A stretch of 64,000 bases of DNA from an uncultured Oscillospiraceae bacterium (lineage in GTDB: Bacteria > Bacillota > Clostridia > Oscillospirales > Oscillospiraceae): contig CAJUPU010000005.1 in the NCBI GenBank assembly GCA_910588495.1, positions 43,283 through 107,282 of the forward strand, in the 5' to 3' direction. The position numbers and the translations under genes were made by a program. The notes beneath the pieces are model-generated. The model was not told where the DNA came from and did not search any database. It worked only from the letters and a program-made list of their open reading frames with translations. Shown here one piece after another: positions 19,401 through 27,261 of this stretch. Each line of letters opens with the position of its first letter. The first letter of the stretch is position 1.

Positions 19401-19694
19401 GCACAGCCCCAGGCCGTACAGGGCGGCGATGTACTCTCCCTCCGCCGCCTGGGTGAACCAGTGGAAGGCCAGTTTCTCGTCCCGCTGGGCGCCGCCGGTG
19501 CCGTTGCAGTAGTCCATGGCCACCCGGTACTGGGCCTCCGCGTCCCCTTCCTCCGCGGCCTCCAGCAGCTCCCGAAAGCCCTGCTGCTTTTTGGCGGACA
19601 CGTCCGCCAGGCTCTGGATCACCTCGGGGTCGATATATACCATGACCGTATCCTGCCCGTTGGGCTGGAGGCTGTCGTTGCGTTCTTCCGCCAT
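16476..19694 (-). CDS. Giant Sel1-like (TPR-like) repeat protein
   Basis: A 1072-residue protein built almost entirely of about 27 Sel1-like repeats of 36 residues, from about residue 42 to 1020. There is no signal peptide or membrane segment, so it is probably cytoplasmic. Repeats follow a higher-order A-B-C cycle: type A contains LGLCYELGxGV, type B CNLGFCYYRGIG, type C LLGECYENGYGV, ending ELY, WF and ELY respectively. Almost every repeat keeps a Cys. The C-terminal ~36 residues are Pro/Lys-rich and end KKRSWWPFRKK. Sel1 proteins are scaffolds for protein-protein contacts; no partner is encoded next to it. It has its own extended -10 promoter. Confidence 0.9.
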   Translation of the reverse strand: MAEERNDSLQPNGQDTVMVYIDPEVIQSLADVSAKKQQGFRELLEAAEEGDAEAQYRVAMDYCNGTGGAQRDEKLAFHWFTQAAEGEYIAALYGLGLCYLRAIGTEKDPERGARLLSQAAEQGYPPAQCELGLCYELGTGVETDKERAAELYREAGEQEHAPAQCNLGFFYYRGIGMERDYQEAVSWFERAAQQDYPRAQTLLGECYENGLGVEKDLERALELYRAAHEQGYEAATCALGVCYDQGIGVDKDEKRAAELYRQCAEEGYPKGRFLLAQCYELGQGVEQDPVKSAQLYLQAHEDEYPPATCALGLCYELGQGVEQDLTRAVELYRQAADRGYVPAQCNLGFCHYRGIGTEVDDKQAVHWFQLAAEEGYPRALGLLGDCYDFGYGVEVDHTRAVQLYRAAHEGGYPPGTCSLGLCYELGQGVERDLDRALELYRQAADAGDARAQCNLGYCYYRAIGVVEDNERAAFWFDKAAQQGNSRALFLLGQCYEGGYGVEADLGKAAQLYAQADEKGHPAAACALGLCYELGRGVEADLDRAVELYRRAAEGGEARGMCNLGFCYYQGIGVERDDSQAALWFQKAADEDYPRAQQLLGECYDGGFGVEKDEKRAYELYRRSHEGGYPPGTCALGLCYELGTGVERDLPRAVELYRQAAEQGSVQAQCNLGFCYYRGIGVDEDNDQAFQWFSKAAQAGQPRARQLLGECYENGYGVEADLDKAVELYRLAHEQHFAAATCSLGTCYEYGKGVVADKARAAALYKEAAEAGSAWAQCNYGYCLYQGIGVEMDDEAAVSWFRKAAAQGSTRAHFLLGECYDYGYGVEQDYQEAARLYQTAHEGGYVPGTCSLGLCYELGHGVKQDRDKAARLYRQAADRGNPRAQCNLGFLYYHGISVEENDAEAAQWFAKAASQEFPRAQFLLGECYENGYGVDKDEKRAVELYRKAHKGGHADGTCSLGECYMKGIGVAKDPLKAAVLYGEAADQGSARGLYLKAQCCEQGLGVERDLEAARTLYQQAADKGYQKAKEALEQMGTPDGQKPPVHPGPETRPQPTKKPEPPKKRSWWPFRKK

Positions 19695-19722
19695 ATGTAT
19701 CCGCTTCCTTTCCTGACTCAGG

Positions 19723-19765
19723 CGGGCCGCGCCGGACGAGCGCGGCCCGTTTGGACATTATATCA
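19723..19765 (-). promoter_or_regulatory. Extended -10 promoter and 5' hairpin of the Sel1 gene
   Basis: On the minus strand TGATATAAT (complement of 19757-19765) is an extended -10 element without a clear -35. Just downstream, CGGGCCGCGC (19723-19732) and GCGCGGCCCG (19740-19749) form a perfect 10-bp hairpin with a 7-nt loop. It may end transcription from the Na/Pi gene or sit at the very 5' end of the Sel1 mRNA; it lacks a U-tract. Confidence 0.45.
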
Positions 19766-19782
19766 CATCGAACGGGAAAAAT

Positions 19783-21546
19783 CTATATGCTTTGTGAGCC
19801 ACCCTCCGGCCGATCCCTGGAAGGCGGGCGGTCCAGGGCATACTTTTCCAGATAGCGCCGGTAGTGGGACCGGAATTCGGGGCCGGACTCACGGGGGGCG
19901 TGTCGGTCCTGCTCCAGCACGGCCTCGGCGATGTTGGAGCAGTGGTCCGCCGCCCGCTCCAGGTCGGTGAGCAGGTCGGACCACACGAAGCCCGCCTCGA
20001 TGGTGCACCCGCCCCGCTGGAGACGGAGGATGTGGCTGGTGCGCAGCTGTTCCTTCAGCTGGTCGATGACCTCCTCCAGGGGGGCCACCAGGGCGGCCCG
20101 CTCCCGGTCCCCCTCCAGCCAGGCGGCGGTGGACAGCTCCAGGATCTCGCCGACGGCGCCGGTGAGCACCTCCAGCTCCCGCCGGGCGGCGGGGGTGAAG
20201 CGGATGCCCTTTTTGTGCAGCTCCTCGGCGGACTCCACCAGGTTCTCCCCGTGGTCGGAGATCCGCTCCAGGTCCCCGATGAGCTTGAGCAGCCGGGCGG
20301 CCTGGGCGCTGTCCGCCCCGCCGATGGGCCGGGCGCTGAGCTGGACCAGATAGGCGCTCAAGATGTCCTCATAGTGGTCGGTCTTGTCCTCCCGCTCCCG
20401 GACCGACGCCGCCAGGGCGGGGGAGAAGTCCCGCACCGCCGCCATGCCCTCCCGCAGTGCTGCCCCGGCGGTCTGGGCCATGTCCGCCGCCACCCCCCGG
20501 CACCGCTCCAGGGCCACCGGGGGCGCGGCCAGCAGCCGGGGGTCCAGCTCGGCGGGGGGCTCGGGTCTGGGGCCGTCGGGGATTAGCCGGGCGACCAGGC
20601 CCTCGAAACAGCCGGACAGGGGCAGGAGCAGCAGGGTGCACAGCAGGTTGAAGCCGGTGTGGACGGCGGCGATGCCCGCCAGGGAGGCGGGGGAGGCCAG
20701 GATCGGGGGGCGCAGGGCGGCCTTCACCGCCCAGAACGCGCTCAACCACACGGCGGAGCCGATGGCGTTGAAGGACAGGTGGACCAGTGCCGCCCGCTTG
20801 GCGTTTTTGCTGGCCCCGATGGCGGACAGCAGGGTGGTGGCGCAGGTGCCGATGTTCTGGCCCATGATGATGGGTACTGCGGCGGCGTAGGACACCCGGC
20901 CCGTCCCCGCCAGCGCCTGCAAAATGCCCACCGAGGCCGAGCTGGACTGGATGGCCGCCGTCAGCAGCGCCCCGGCCAGCAGCCCCAGCAGGGGGTGCTG
21001 GAACAGGATAAAGAGCTGCCGGAAGCCGGGGGAATCCCCCAGGCCGGACACCGCCCCGGACATGGACTCCATCCCGGTCATGAGGGTGGCGAAGCCCAGC
21101 AGGATCGCGCCGGTGTCCCGGCGCTTGCCGTCCCGGAAGGCCATATACAGCACGATGCCGGTGACGGCCAGGATGGGGGTGAAGGAGGAGGGCTTCAGCA
21201 GCCGGATGAACACATTGCCGCCGTCCAGCCCCGCCAGGCTCAGCAGCCAGGGGGTGACGGTGGTGCCGATGTTGGCTCCCATGATCACGTGGACGGCCTG
21301 CCGCAGGGTCATGAGCCCCGAGTTGACGAAGCCCACCACCATCACCGTGGCGGCGGAGGAGCTCTGGATCACCGCCGTCACCCCCAGGCCGGTGAGCAGC
21401 CCCGCCGCCCGCCCGGTGGTGAGCCGCCCCAGGATGTCCCGCAGGCCGTCCCCCGCCCGGCGCTCCAGGGCCTGGCCCATCAGATCCATGCCGAATAGGA
21501 ACAGGGCCAGCCCGCCCGCCATGCTCAAAAGCTGAAAAATATCCAT
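19783..21546 (-). CDS. Na+/phosphate cotransporter (NptA-like) with PhoU domain
   Basis: A 587-residue protein. The first ~310 residues are membrane-spanning with the two inverted Na/Pi repeats, seen as QSSSAATVMVVGFVNSG and QSSSASVGILQAL, each containing the QSSSA signature, plus GANIGTT and GQNIGTC. The C-terminal ~200 residues form a cytoplasmic PhoU-like helical bundle. The frame is open upstream to 21600, but family similarity begins at MDIFQLLSMAGGLALFLFG (21546), preceded by GGGGG. Probable sodium-driven phosphate uptake or efflux. Confidence 0.9.
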   Translation of the reverse strand: MDIFQLLSMAGGLALFLFGMDLMGQALERRAGDGLRDILGRLTTGRAAGLLTGLGVTAVIQSSSAATVMVVGFVNSGLMTLRQAVHVIMGANIGTTVTPWLLSLAGLDGGNVFIRLLKPSSFTPILAVTGIVLYMAFRDGKRRDTGAILLGFATLMTGMESMSGAVSGLGDSPGFRQLFILFQHPLLGLLAGALLTAAIQSSSASVGILQALAGTGRVSYAAAVPIIMGQNIGTCATTLLSAIGASKNAKRAALVHLSFNAIGSAVWLSAFWAVKAALRPPILASPASLAGIAAVHTGFNLLCTLLLLPLSGCFEGLVARLIPDGPRPEPPAELDPRLLAAPPVALERCRGVAADMAQTAGAALREGMAAVRDFSPALAASVREREDKTDHYEDILSAYLVQLSARPIGGADSAQAARLLKLIGDLERISDHGENLVESAEELHKKGIRFTPAARRELEVLTGAVGEILELSTAAWLEGDRERAALVAPLEEVIDQLKEQLRTSHILRLQRGGCTIEAGFVWSDLLTDLERAADHCSNIAEAVLEQDRHAPRESGPEFRSHYRRYLEKYALDRPPSRDRPEGGSQSI

Positions 21547-21610
21547 CCGCGATCCCCCTGTCGTGCGCTGTTGTCCATAGCTTGCGCAGTTTGAGGGCAA
21601 AACATGAAAA

Positions 21611-21640
21611 AAGAGCGCCGGAGAAAGCTCCGGCGCTCTT
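21611..21640 (-). terminator. Terminator of the EEP-family gene
   Basis: A perfect 13-bp stem AAGAGCGCCGGAG / CTCCGGCGCTCTT with loop AAAG. On the minus strand it is followed by a run of T residues (complement of the A-run at 21607-21612). It lies 11 nt after the stop of the gene at 21652-22743. Confidence 0.88.
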
Positions 21641-21651
21641 GAACGACCGCG

Positions 21652-22743
21652 TCATGGCTCCAGCGTCACCTGGATACGCACGGGGTTGTGGTCGGTGTAC
21701 TGGAACTGCTCATCCAGGGTCTCCACGCTGTCCAGCCCCACGTTGGGGGAGAGGATGAACCCGTCGATCACGTAGAACTGGCTGTTCGCCGGGTCGTAGG
21801 GGCGGTCCAGCAGGCGGCAGGAGGGGACGCTCAGATCGCAGGCGAACCGCCAGCCGTCCGGCAGGATGTCCTCCTCCAGCACGCCGGGGGTCCACAGGGA
21901 CGGGTCACGGATGGGAAAGGCGTCCAGCGCGCCGGGGAAGGTCTGGTTGAAATCGCCTCCGGCGATCACGTAATTGCCCTTCTCGTACTCCCGGGTGAGC
22001 AGATCCATGAGCATTTGGGTCTGGGCGGCCTTGCCCTCGCCGTCGTCGTAGGCCTCCAGGTGGAGGTTGACCAGCACCAGCTCTTTGTCCGAGCCCTCCA
22101 GGGGCGCCCGGCTGACCAGCAGGCACCGCTTGAGATTGGCGGTAGACACCGGCCAGGAGAAGGGGCAGGGGAGAGCAACGCGCTGGGCGCTGTCCACGTT
22201 GAAGCGGGACAGGGTCTGCAAGCCGCTGTGGACTTTGCCGATGGGAGGCAGGGGATAGGGCACGAAATCGCAGGAGTAGTTCAAGGCATACATCCAGCAA
22301 TATGGGCCAAGCTCGCCATCATTGAGGATCCCGTGATACCAGACTGCCTGATCGCTGCCTCCGGTGCGGGAGGAATCGGTGTCCACCTCTTGGAGAAAAT
22401 ACACATCGGCGTCCTGTGCCTGGAGCTGCTGAACGATACCGTTCTCATAGGTCACCACTTGTTCCCTGGTGGGAGCTACGTCCTTTCCGCCGTCCATAAA
22501 GAAATCGGCTTCCTTCCCGAGCCCAGCATATCCGGTATTCTGGGAGACAAGGGTCAGGCTGTCGCCCACCGTGAGAGTTTTCCAGGTATACATATGGGCG
22601 GGAGAAAGTCCTGTCCCAACCTCCAGTTCCTCTACAGCGTCCGGCTTGTACTCCGTCAAAGTCAGCCACGCCACCAGCCCAGCCGCGGCCAGCACGATCG
22701 CGGCCAGCACGATCCCCGCCCATTTCAGCGCCTTTTTCGCCAC
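21652..22743 (-). CDS. Membrane-anchored endonuclease/exonuclease/phosphatase family protein
   Basis: A 363-residue protein starting at a GTG (22743). Residues ~8-30 form one hydrophobic anchor, placing the catalytic domain outside the cell. EEP-fold motifs in order are VSQNTGY, YFLQEVD (catalytic Glu), LVNLHLEAYDDG, IAGGDFNQT and the terminal TDHNPVRI with the catalytic His. The family includes DNases, sphingomyelinases and inositol-phosphate phosphatases; which reaction is run here is not evident. It lies between the ATP synthase operon and the Na/Pi transporter and has its own terminator. Confidence 0.83.
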   Translation of the reverse strand: MAKKALKWAGIVLAAIVLAAAGLVAWLTLTEYKPDAVEELEVGTGLSPAHMYTWKTLTVGDSLTLVSQNTGYAGLGKEADFFMDGGKDVAPTREQVVTYENGIVQQLQAQDADVYFLQEVDTDSSRTGGSDQAVWYHGILNDGELGPYCWMYALNYSCDFVPYPLPPIGKVHSGLQTLSRFNVDSAQRVALPCPFSWPVSTANLKRCLLVSRAPLEGSDKELVLVNLHLEAYDDGEGKAAQTQMLMDLLTREYEKGNYVIAGGDFNQTFPGALDAFPIRDPSLWTPGVLEEDILPDGWRFACDLSVPSCRLLDRPYDPANSQFYVIDGFILSPNVGLDSVETLDEQFQYTDHNPVRIQVTLEP

Positions 22744-22771
22744 GTCTCCACGTCCTTTCCCATTGAAACGC

Positions 22772-23185
22772 TCAGATATTGGGGCTGCGCCCCTTCACCC
22801 GCAGGCGGTTGAGCGCCCTGGCCAGCGACCCCTGGGCCAGCTGGTACTCCTGGCGGCTCTTCTTTTGCAGCAGGGCCTCCCGGGCCTGGTCGGCCTCCCG
22901 GCGGGCCCGGGCCTCGTCGATCTCCTCGGGCCGCTCGGCGGAGTCCACCAGCACCAGCACCTCGTTGTGCTCTACCTTCACCATGCCGGGGGACACGGCG
23001 GCCAGCTGGACCTCCTCCTCCGGGGGCTGGAAGCGGAGCATCCCCGGCACCACGGCGGCCATCATGGAGGCGTGGTGGGCCAAAATTCCCCGCTCTCCGT
23101 CGCTCACCGGGATGGTGAGGCTGACGCAGGGCCCCTCGTACAGGGTCCGGTCGGCGGCCAGGATGTGGACCTGAAAGGTATCCAT
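22772..23185 (-). CDS. atpC: ATP synthase epsilon subunit
   Basis: The ATP synthase central-stalk subunit that couples and inhibits F1. It has 137 residues: an N-terminal beta-sandwich (DTFQVHILAADRTLYEG; GERGILAHHASMMAAV) and a C-terminal helical hairpin rich in Arg/Glu/Ala. The ATG at 23185 overlaps the atpD stop (TGATG); a GTG directly before it is less likely. It is the last gene of the atp operon; no clear terminator follows before the next gene 28 nt on. Confidence 0.95.
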   Translation of the reverse strand: MDTFQVHILAADRTLYEGPCVSLTIPVSDGERGILAHHASMMAAVVPGMLRFQPPEEEVQLAAVSPGMVKVEHNEVLVLVDSAERPEEIDEARARREADQAREALLQKKSRQEYQLAQGSLARALNRLRVKGRSPNI

Positions 23186-24585
23186 CACGCGCCGCCCTCC
23201 AGCTTTTTGGCTTTGGCCACCACGTCCCGCCAGGCGCCCACGTTGTAGAACGCCGCCTCGGGGTACTGGTCCAGCTCGCCGTCCACGATGGCGGCGAAGC
23301 TCTCCAGGGTGTCCTTCAGGGGGACGTACACGCCGGGGATGCCGGTGAATTTCTCCGCCACGTGGGTGGGCTGGGCCAGGAAGCGCTGGAGCCTTCTGGC
23401 CCGGGCCACCGTCTTGCGGTCCTCGTCGCTGAGCTCGTCCATGCCCAAAATGGCGATGATGTCCTGGAGCTCCCGGTACTTCTCCAGGATCTCCTGGACT
23501 TTTCGGGCCACCCGGTAGTGCTCCGCCCCCACGATGTCCGCCTCCAGGATGCGGGAAGAGGACTCCAGGGGGTCCACAGCGGGGTAGATGCCCTGCTCGG
23601 AGATCTTACGGCTGAGCACGGTGGTGGCGTCCAGATGGGCGAAGGTGGTGGCGGTGGCCGGGTCGGTGAGGTCGTCGGCGGGGACGTACACCGCCTGCAC
23701 CGAGGTCACCGAGCCGTTTTTGGTGGAGGTGATCCGCTCCTGGAGCTCCCCCATCTCGTTGGCCAGGGTGGGCTGGTAGCCCACGGCGGAGGGCATCCGC
23801 CCCAGCAGGGTGGACACCTCGCTGCCCGCCTGGACGAAGCGGAAGATGTTGTCGATGAAGAGGAGCACGTCCTTGTGCTCCTTGTCCCGGAAGTGCTCTG
23901 CCATGGTCAGCCCGGACAGGGCCACCCGCATACGCACGCCGGGGGACTCGTTCATCTGGCCGAACACCAGGGCGGTCTTGGCGGACACGCCGCTCTCCCG
24001 CATCTCCCGCCACAGGTCGTTGCCCTCCCGGGAGCGCTCGCCCACGCCGGTGAAGATGGAATAGCCGCCGTGCTCCATGGCCACGTTGTGGATCAGCTCC
24101 TGGATCAGCACGGTCTTGCCCACGCCGGCGCCGCCGAACAATCCGATCTTGCCCCCCTTGGGGTAGGGCTCCAGCAGGTCGATCACCTTGATGCCCGTCT
24201 CCAGGATCTCCACCGAGGGGCTCTGCTCGTCGAAGGCGGGGGGCTTGCGGTAGATGGAGCGCACCGGAGTGCCCTCGGGCACCGGGCCGCCGCCGTCGAT
24301 GGGCTGGCCCAGCACGTTGAACATGCGGCCCAGGGTGGCCTCGCCCACCGGGACCTGGATGGTGTGGCCCGGCACATCCACCGCCAGCCCTCTCGCCAGC
24401 CCCTCGCTGGGGGAGAGCATGATGCACCGCACCGTTTTGTGGTCCAGGTGCTGGGCCACTTCCATCACCCGGTCCTGCCCGTCCTTCTCCACGGTGAGCT
24501 CCTCCCGCAGGCGGGGCAGCTCGCCGGACTCGATGAGCACGTCCACCACGGGGCCGGATATCTGTGTGATGATCCCACGTTCCAT
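23185..24585 (-). CDS. atpD: ATP synthase beta subunit (catalytic)
   Basis: Catalytic F1 subunit, about 466 residues. Walker A is GGAGVGKTVLIQEL, the catalytic Glu lies in GVGERSREGNDLW, Walker B is DVLLFIDNIFRF, and the DELSDEDRKTV (DELSEED-like) lever is present. AAGGTGG lies immediately before an ATG at 24591 and 6 nt before the ATG at 24585; I favour 24585 (MERGIITQ). The upstream ATG overlaps the atpG stop as ATGA. Confidence 0.98.
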   Translation of the reverse strand: MERGIITQISGPVVDVLIESGELPRLREELTVEKDGQDRVMEVAQHLDHKTVRCIMLSPSEGLARGLAVDVPGHTIQVPVGEATLGRMFNVLGQPIDGGGPVPEGTPVRSIYRKPPAFDEQSPSVEILETGIKVIDLLEPYPKGGKIGLFGGAGVGKTVLIQELIHNVAMEHGGYSIFTGVGERSREGNDLWREMRESGVSAKTALVFGQMNESPGVRMRVALSGLTMAEHFRDKEHKDVLLFIDNIFRFVQAGSEVSTLLGRMPSAVGYQPTLANEMGELQERITSTKNGSVTSVQAVYVPADDLTDPATATTFAHLDATTVLSRKISEQGIYPAVDPLESSSRILEADIVGAEHYRVARKVQEILEKYRELQDIIAILGMDELSDEDRKTVARARRLQRFLAQPTHVAEKFTGIPGVYVPLKDTLESFAAIVDGELDQYPEAAFYNVGAWRDVVAKAKKLEGGA

Positions 24586-24587
24586 GA

Positions 24588-25499
24588 TCATCCACCTTCC
24601 TTCCTATGTTTTTGCTTCTGCGCCCGGGCCCCGGCGGACACCTCGGTGATCTCCTGGGTGATGGCCGACTGCCGGACCCGGTTGAATTCCAGGGACAGCT
24701 CCCCCAGCAGCTTCTCCGCGTTCTGGTTGGCGCTGTCCATGGCGGTCATGCGGGCCTGCTGTTCGCAGCAGAAGCTGTCGATCAGGGCGCTGTAGATGAA
24801 GCCGGACACGTAGCTGGGCATCATGCTGTCCAGCACCGCCTGGACGCTGGGCAAAAACTCGAAGGGGGTGGTCACCGGCGGCTCCACCAGGGCGGAGTCG
24901 GCAAAATGGGTCCGGTGGAAGGGCAGCACCCGGGTGCATTTTGCCTGGAAGTCCACGCCGTTGCCCATGTCGGTGTACACCACGTAGATCTTGTCCAGCC
25001 GGTCGTTGTCGAAGCCGTCCAGCAGCAGGGCGCTGATCTCCCGAGCCCTGGCCATGGTGGGGTTCTGGGCGGTGTAGAGGAAGCTGTGCTCGATGGGGAT
25101 GCCGTGGGAGGCGAAGAACCGCCGCCCATACTCGCCCACCACATACAGCTTGGTGTCTGGATGGGTGTCCAGCAGCTTCAGCGCCTCCTTGATGGCGTTC
25201 TGGTTATAGGCCCCCGCCAGCCCCTTGTCTGCGGTGATCACCAGGCAGGCGTTGGGCTTGTCCAGAGGGGGCTCCCCCTCCATGGGGTAGAAATAGGGGC
25301 TGTCCACCACCTCGCCGCCCACGGTGCGGAAGATGCGCTTGATCTCCCGGCGCAGTGCCTCGAAATAGGGCCGGGTGTTGTCCAGCTCCTGCCGGGCGCG
25401 GCGCAGCTTGGTGGAGGCGATGAGGTACATGGCGCTGGTGATCTTGCGGGTCTCCTGGACGCTGCCGATGTGGTCCTTGATCTCCTTGGTCCCGGCCAT
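24588..25499 (-). CDS. atpG: ATP synthase gamma subunit
   Basis: Rotor shaft of F1, 303 residues. The N-terminal helix shows the family pattern IKDHIGSVQETRKITSAMYL, with ITADKGLAGAYN in the middle and the C-terminal rotor helix ENAEK...LSLEFNRVRQSAITQEITE. It starts 1 nt upstream of where atpA ends, and its stop overlaps the start region of atpD. Confidence 0.96.
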   Translation of the reverse strand: MAGTKEIKDHIGSVQETRKITSAMYLIASTKLRRARQELDNTRPYFEALRREIKRIFRTVGGEVVDSPYFYPMEGEPPLDKPNACLVITADKGLAGAYNQNAIKEALKLLDTHPDTKLYVVGEYGRRFFASHGIPIEHSFLYTAQNPTMARAREISALLLDGFDNDRLDKIYVVYTDMGNGVDFQAKCTRVLPFHRTHFADSALVEPPVTTPFEFLPSVQAVLDSMMPSYVSGFIYSALIDSFCCEQQARMTAMDSANQNAEKLLGELSLEFNRVRQSAITQEITEVSAGARAQKQKHRKEGG

Positions 25500-25500
25500 G

Positions 25501-27261
25501 TCAGCTGCCCTGCTTTCCGCCGGCCTGGAACCGGGCCAGATATTCCCGGGCCAGGTCCAGGATCTCCTCCCGGTCGTCCTCGGACAGCTTGCCGGTCTGG
25601 TCGATCCTGGCGCACAGGTCCGCGCCCTCGCTCTCCACGCAGGCCAGCAGCCCCGCCCGGAACTGGTCCATCCGGTCCAGCGGCACGTCCTGCATCACGT
25701 GGTCCATGGCGGCGGTGAGCACGATCACCTGCTGGTGGTGGGACAGGGGGGAGTACTGGGGCTGGCGCAGCAGCCGCATCAGTCCCTGACCATAGGACAG
25801 CTGGCGCTTGGTGGCCTCGTCCAGATCGCTGGAGAACTGGGTGAACACCTCCATCTCCCGGTACTGGGCCAGATCCAGCCGGATGGCCCCGGCGGCGGAC
25901 TTTTTCGCCTTGGTCTGGGCGTCGCCGCCCACCCGGGACACGGACAATCCCACATTGACGGCGGGGCGCTGGCCGGAGAAGAACAGGTCGCTCTCCAAAA
26001 AGATCTGTCCGTCGGTGATGGAGATGATGTTGGTGGGGATATAGGCGGACACGTCCCCCGCCTGGGTCTCCACGATGGGCAGGGCGGTCATGCTGCCGCC
26101 CCCCAGCTCGTCGCACAGGTGGGCGGAACGCTCCAGCAGCCGGGAGTGGAGGTAGAACACGTCGCCGGGATAGGCCTCGCGGCCGGGGGAGCGCTCCAGC
26201 AGCAGGGAGAGCGCCCGGTAGGCGATGGCGTGCTTGGACAGATCGTCGTACACGATGAGCACGTCGTCCCCCTGGTACATGAAGTGCTCGGCCAGGGCGC
26301 ACCCGGCGTAGGGGGCGATATACTGCAGGGCGGCGGAGGCCCCGGCGGGGGCGGTGACGATGACGGTGTACTCCATGGCGCCCCGGCGGGCCAGGTTCTC
26401 CGCCAGCTGGGCCACCGAGCTGGTCTTTTGGCCGATGGCCACGTAGACGCACACCACGTCCTTGCCCTTTTGGTTCAGGATGGTGTCCAGGGCGATGGCG
26501 GTCTTGCCGGTCTGGCGGTCGCCGATGATCAGCTCCCGCTGGCCCCGGCCGATGGGGAACATGGAGTCGATGGCCAAAAGGCCGGTCTCCATGGGGGTGT
26601 CCACCGGCTGGCGGTCCAGGATGCCGGGGGCGGGGGTCTCCATGGGGCGCCAGCCCTCCGGCTCGATGGCCCCCTTGCCGTCCACCGGCAGGCCCAGGGC
26701 GTCCACCACCCGGCCCAGGTAGCCCTCTCCCACCGGCATACCGGCGGTCTTGAGGGTGCGGCGGACCATGCTGCCCGCCCGGATCTCCTCGCCGTCGCCG
26801 AAGAGGATGCAGCTCAGGCTGTCGGGGCGCAGGTCCTGGACCATGCCCTTCACGCCGCCCTCGAACACCAGGATCTCCCCGTACTGGGCGTGGGTCAGCC
26901 CGCCCACGGTGGCGATGTCGCTGTCCACCCCCAGCACCTCGCCCATCTCCTCCGGGGCGGGGGAGGGCTCCCACTCCTCCACCGCCTGGCGGATCAGGGG
27001 GACGATGTCGTTGTGCCCCGGCTCCAGCCTGCGCAGGTAGTCCTGGAACTGCCGGGTCCGGCCGTCCAGGGTCCAGTCGTACACATCCGACCCCACCTGG
27101 AGGCGGAAGCCGTCCTGGAGGGTCTCGTCATACTCCCAGTGGAGGGGGACCTTCCGCTTATAGGTCCGGGAGAGGAAGGCGTCGAAGCGCTGGAGCTGCT
27201 CCTGGGTGGGCTGGTCGGCGCTGCGCAGCTGGGCGGTGAGGCGGCTCCTAGCGTCCCTCAT
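25501..27261 (-). CDS. atpA: ATP synthase alpha subunit with N-terminal delta-CTD fusion
   Basis: A 586-residue alpha subunit, about 80 residues longer than usual. Residues ~105-586 are normal alpha: Walker A GDRQTGKTAIALDT, FLESDLFFSGQRPAVNVG and the arginine finger SVSRVGGDAQ. Residues ~20-80 match the C-terminal domain of the delta (OSCP) subunit: YKRKVPLHWEYDETLQDG then G-x5-G-x4-D (G51, G57, D62) with the same spacing as delta's conserved GG(I/V)xVxIGDxxxD stretch. No separate atpH lies between atpF and atpA, where it normally is. The start ATG is supported by GGAGGGGGG and overlaps atpF by 14 nt. The fusion is inferred from motif comparison. Confidence 0.9.
   Translation of the reverse strand: MRDARSRLTAQLRSADQPTQEQLQRFDAFLSRTYKRKVPLHWEYDETLQDGFRLQVGSDVYDWTLDGRTRQFQDYLRRLEPGHNDIVPLIRQAVEEWEPSPAPEEMGEVLGVDSDIATVGGLTHAQYGEILVFEGGVKGMVQDLRPDSLSCILFGDGEEIRAGSMVRRTLKTAGMPVGEGYLGRVVDALGLPVDGKGAIEPEGWRPMETPAPGILDRQPVDTPMETGLLAIDSMFPIGRGQRELIIGDRQTGKTAIALDTILNQKGKDVVCVYVAIGQKTSSVAQLAENLARRGAMEYTVIVTAPAGASAALQYIAPYAGCALAEHFMYQGDDVLIVYDDLSKHAIAYRALSLLLERSPGREAYPGDVFYLHSRLLERSAHLCDELGGGSMTALPIVETQAGDVSAYIPTNIISITDGQIFLESDLFFSGQRPAVNVGLSVSRVGGDAQTKAKKSAAGAIRLDLAQYREMEVFTQFSSDLDEATKRQLSYGQGLMRLLRQPQYSPLSHHQQVIVLTAAMDHVMQDVPLDRMDQFRAGLLACVESEGADLCARIDQTGKLSEDDREEILDLAREYLARFQAGGKQGS

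Noticed and set aside
16476..19694. The regular DNA repeats as a CRISPR array
   Set aside because: The period is 108/324 bp with a coding frame throughout and no short identical repeats separated by unique spacers.
16839..19970. A 1043-codon open frame on the + strand opposite the Sel1 gene
   Set aside because: It is a repeat-driven shadow of the Sel1 array; the minus-strand frame has the Sel1 consensus, a start codon and a ribosome binding site.
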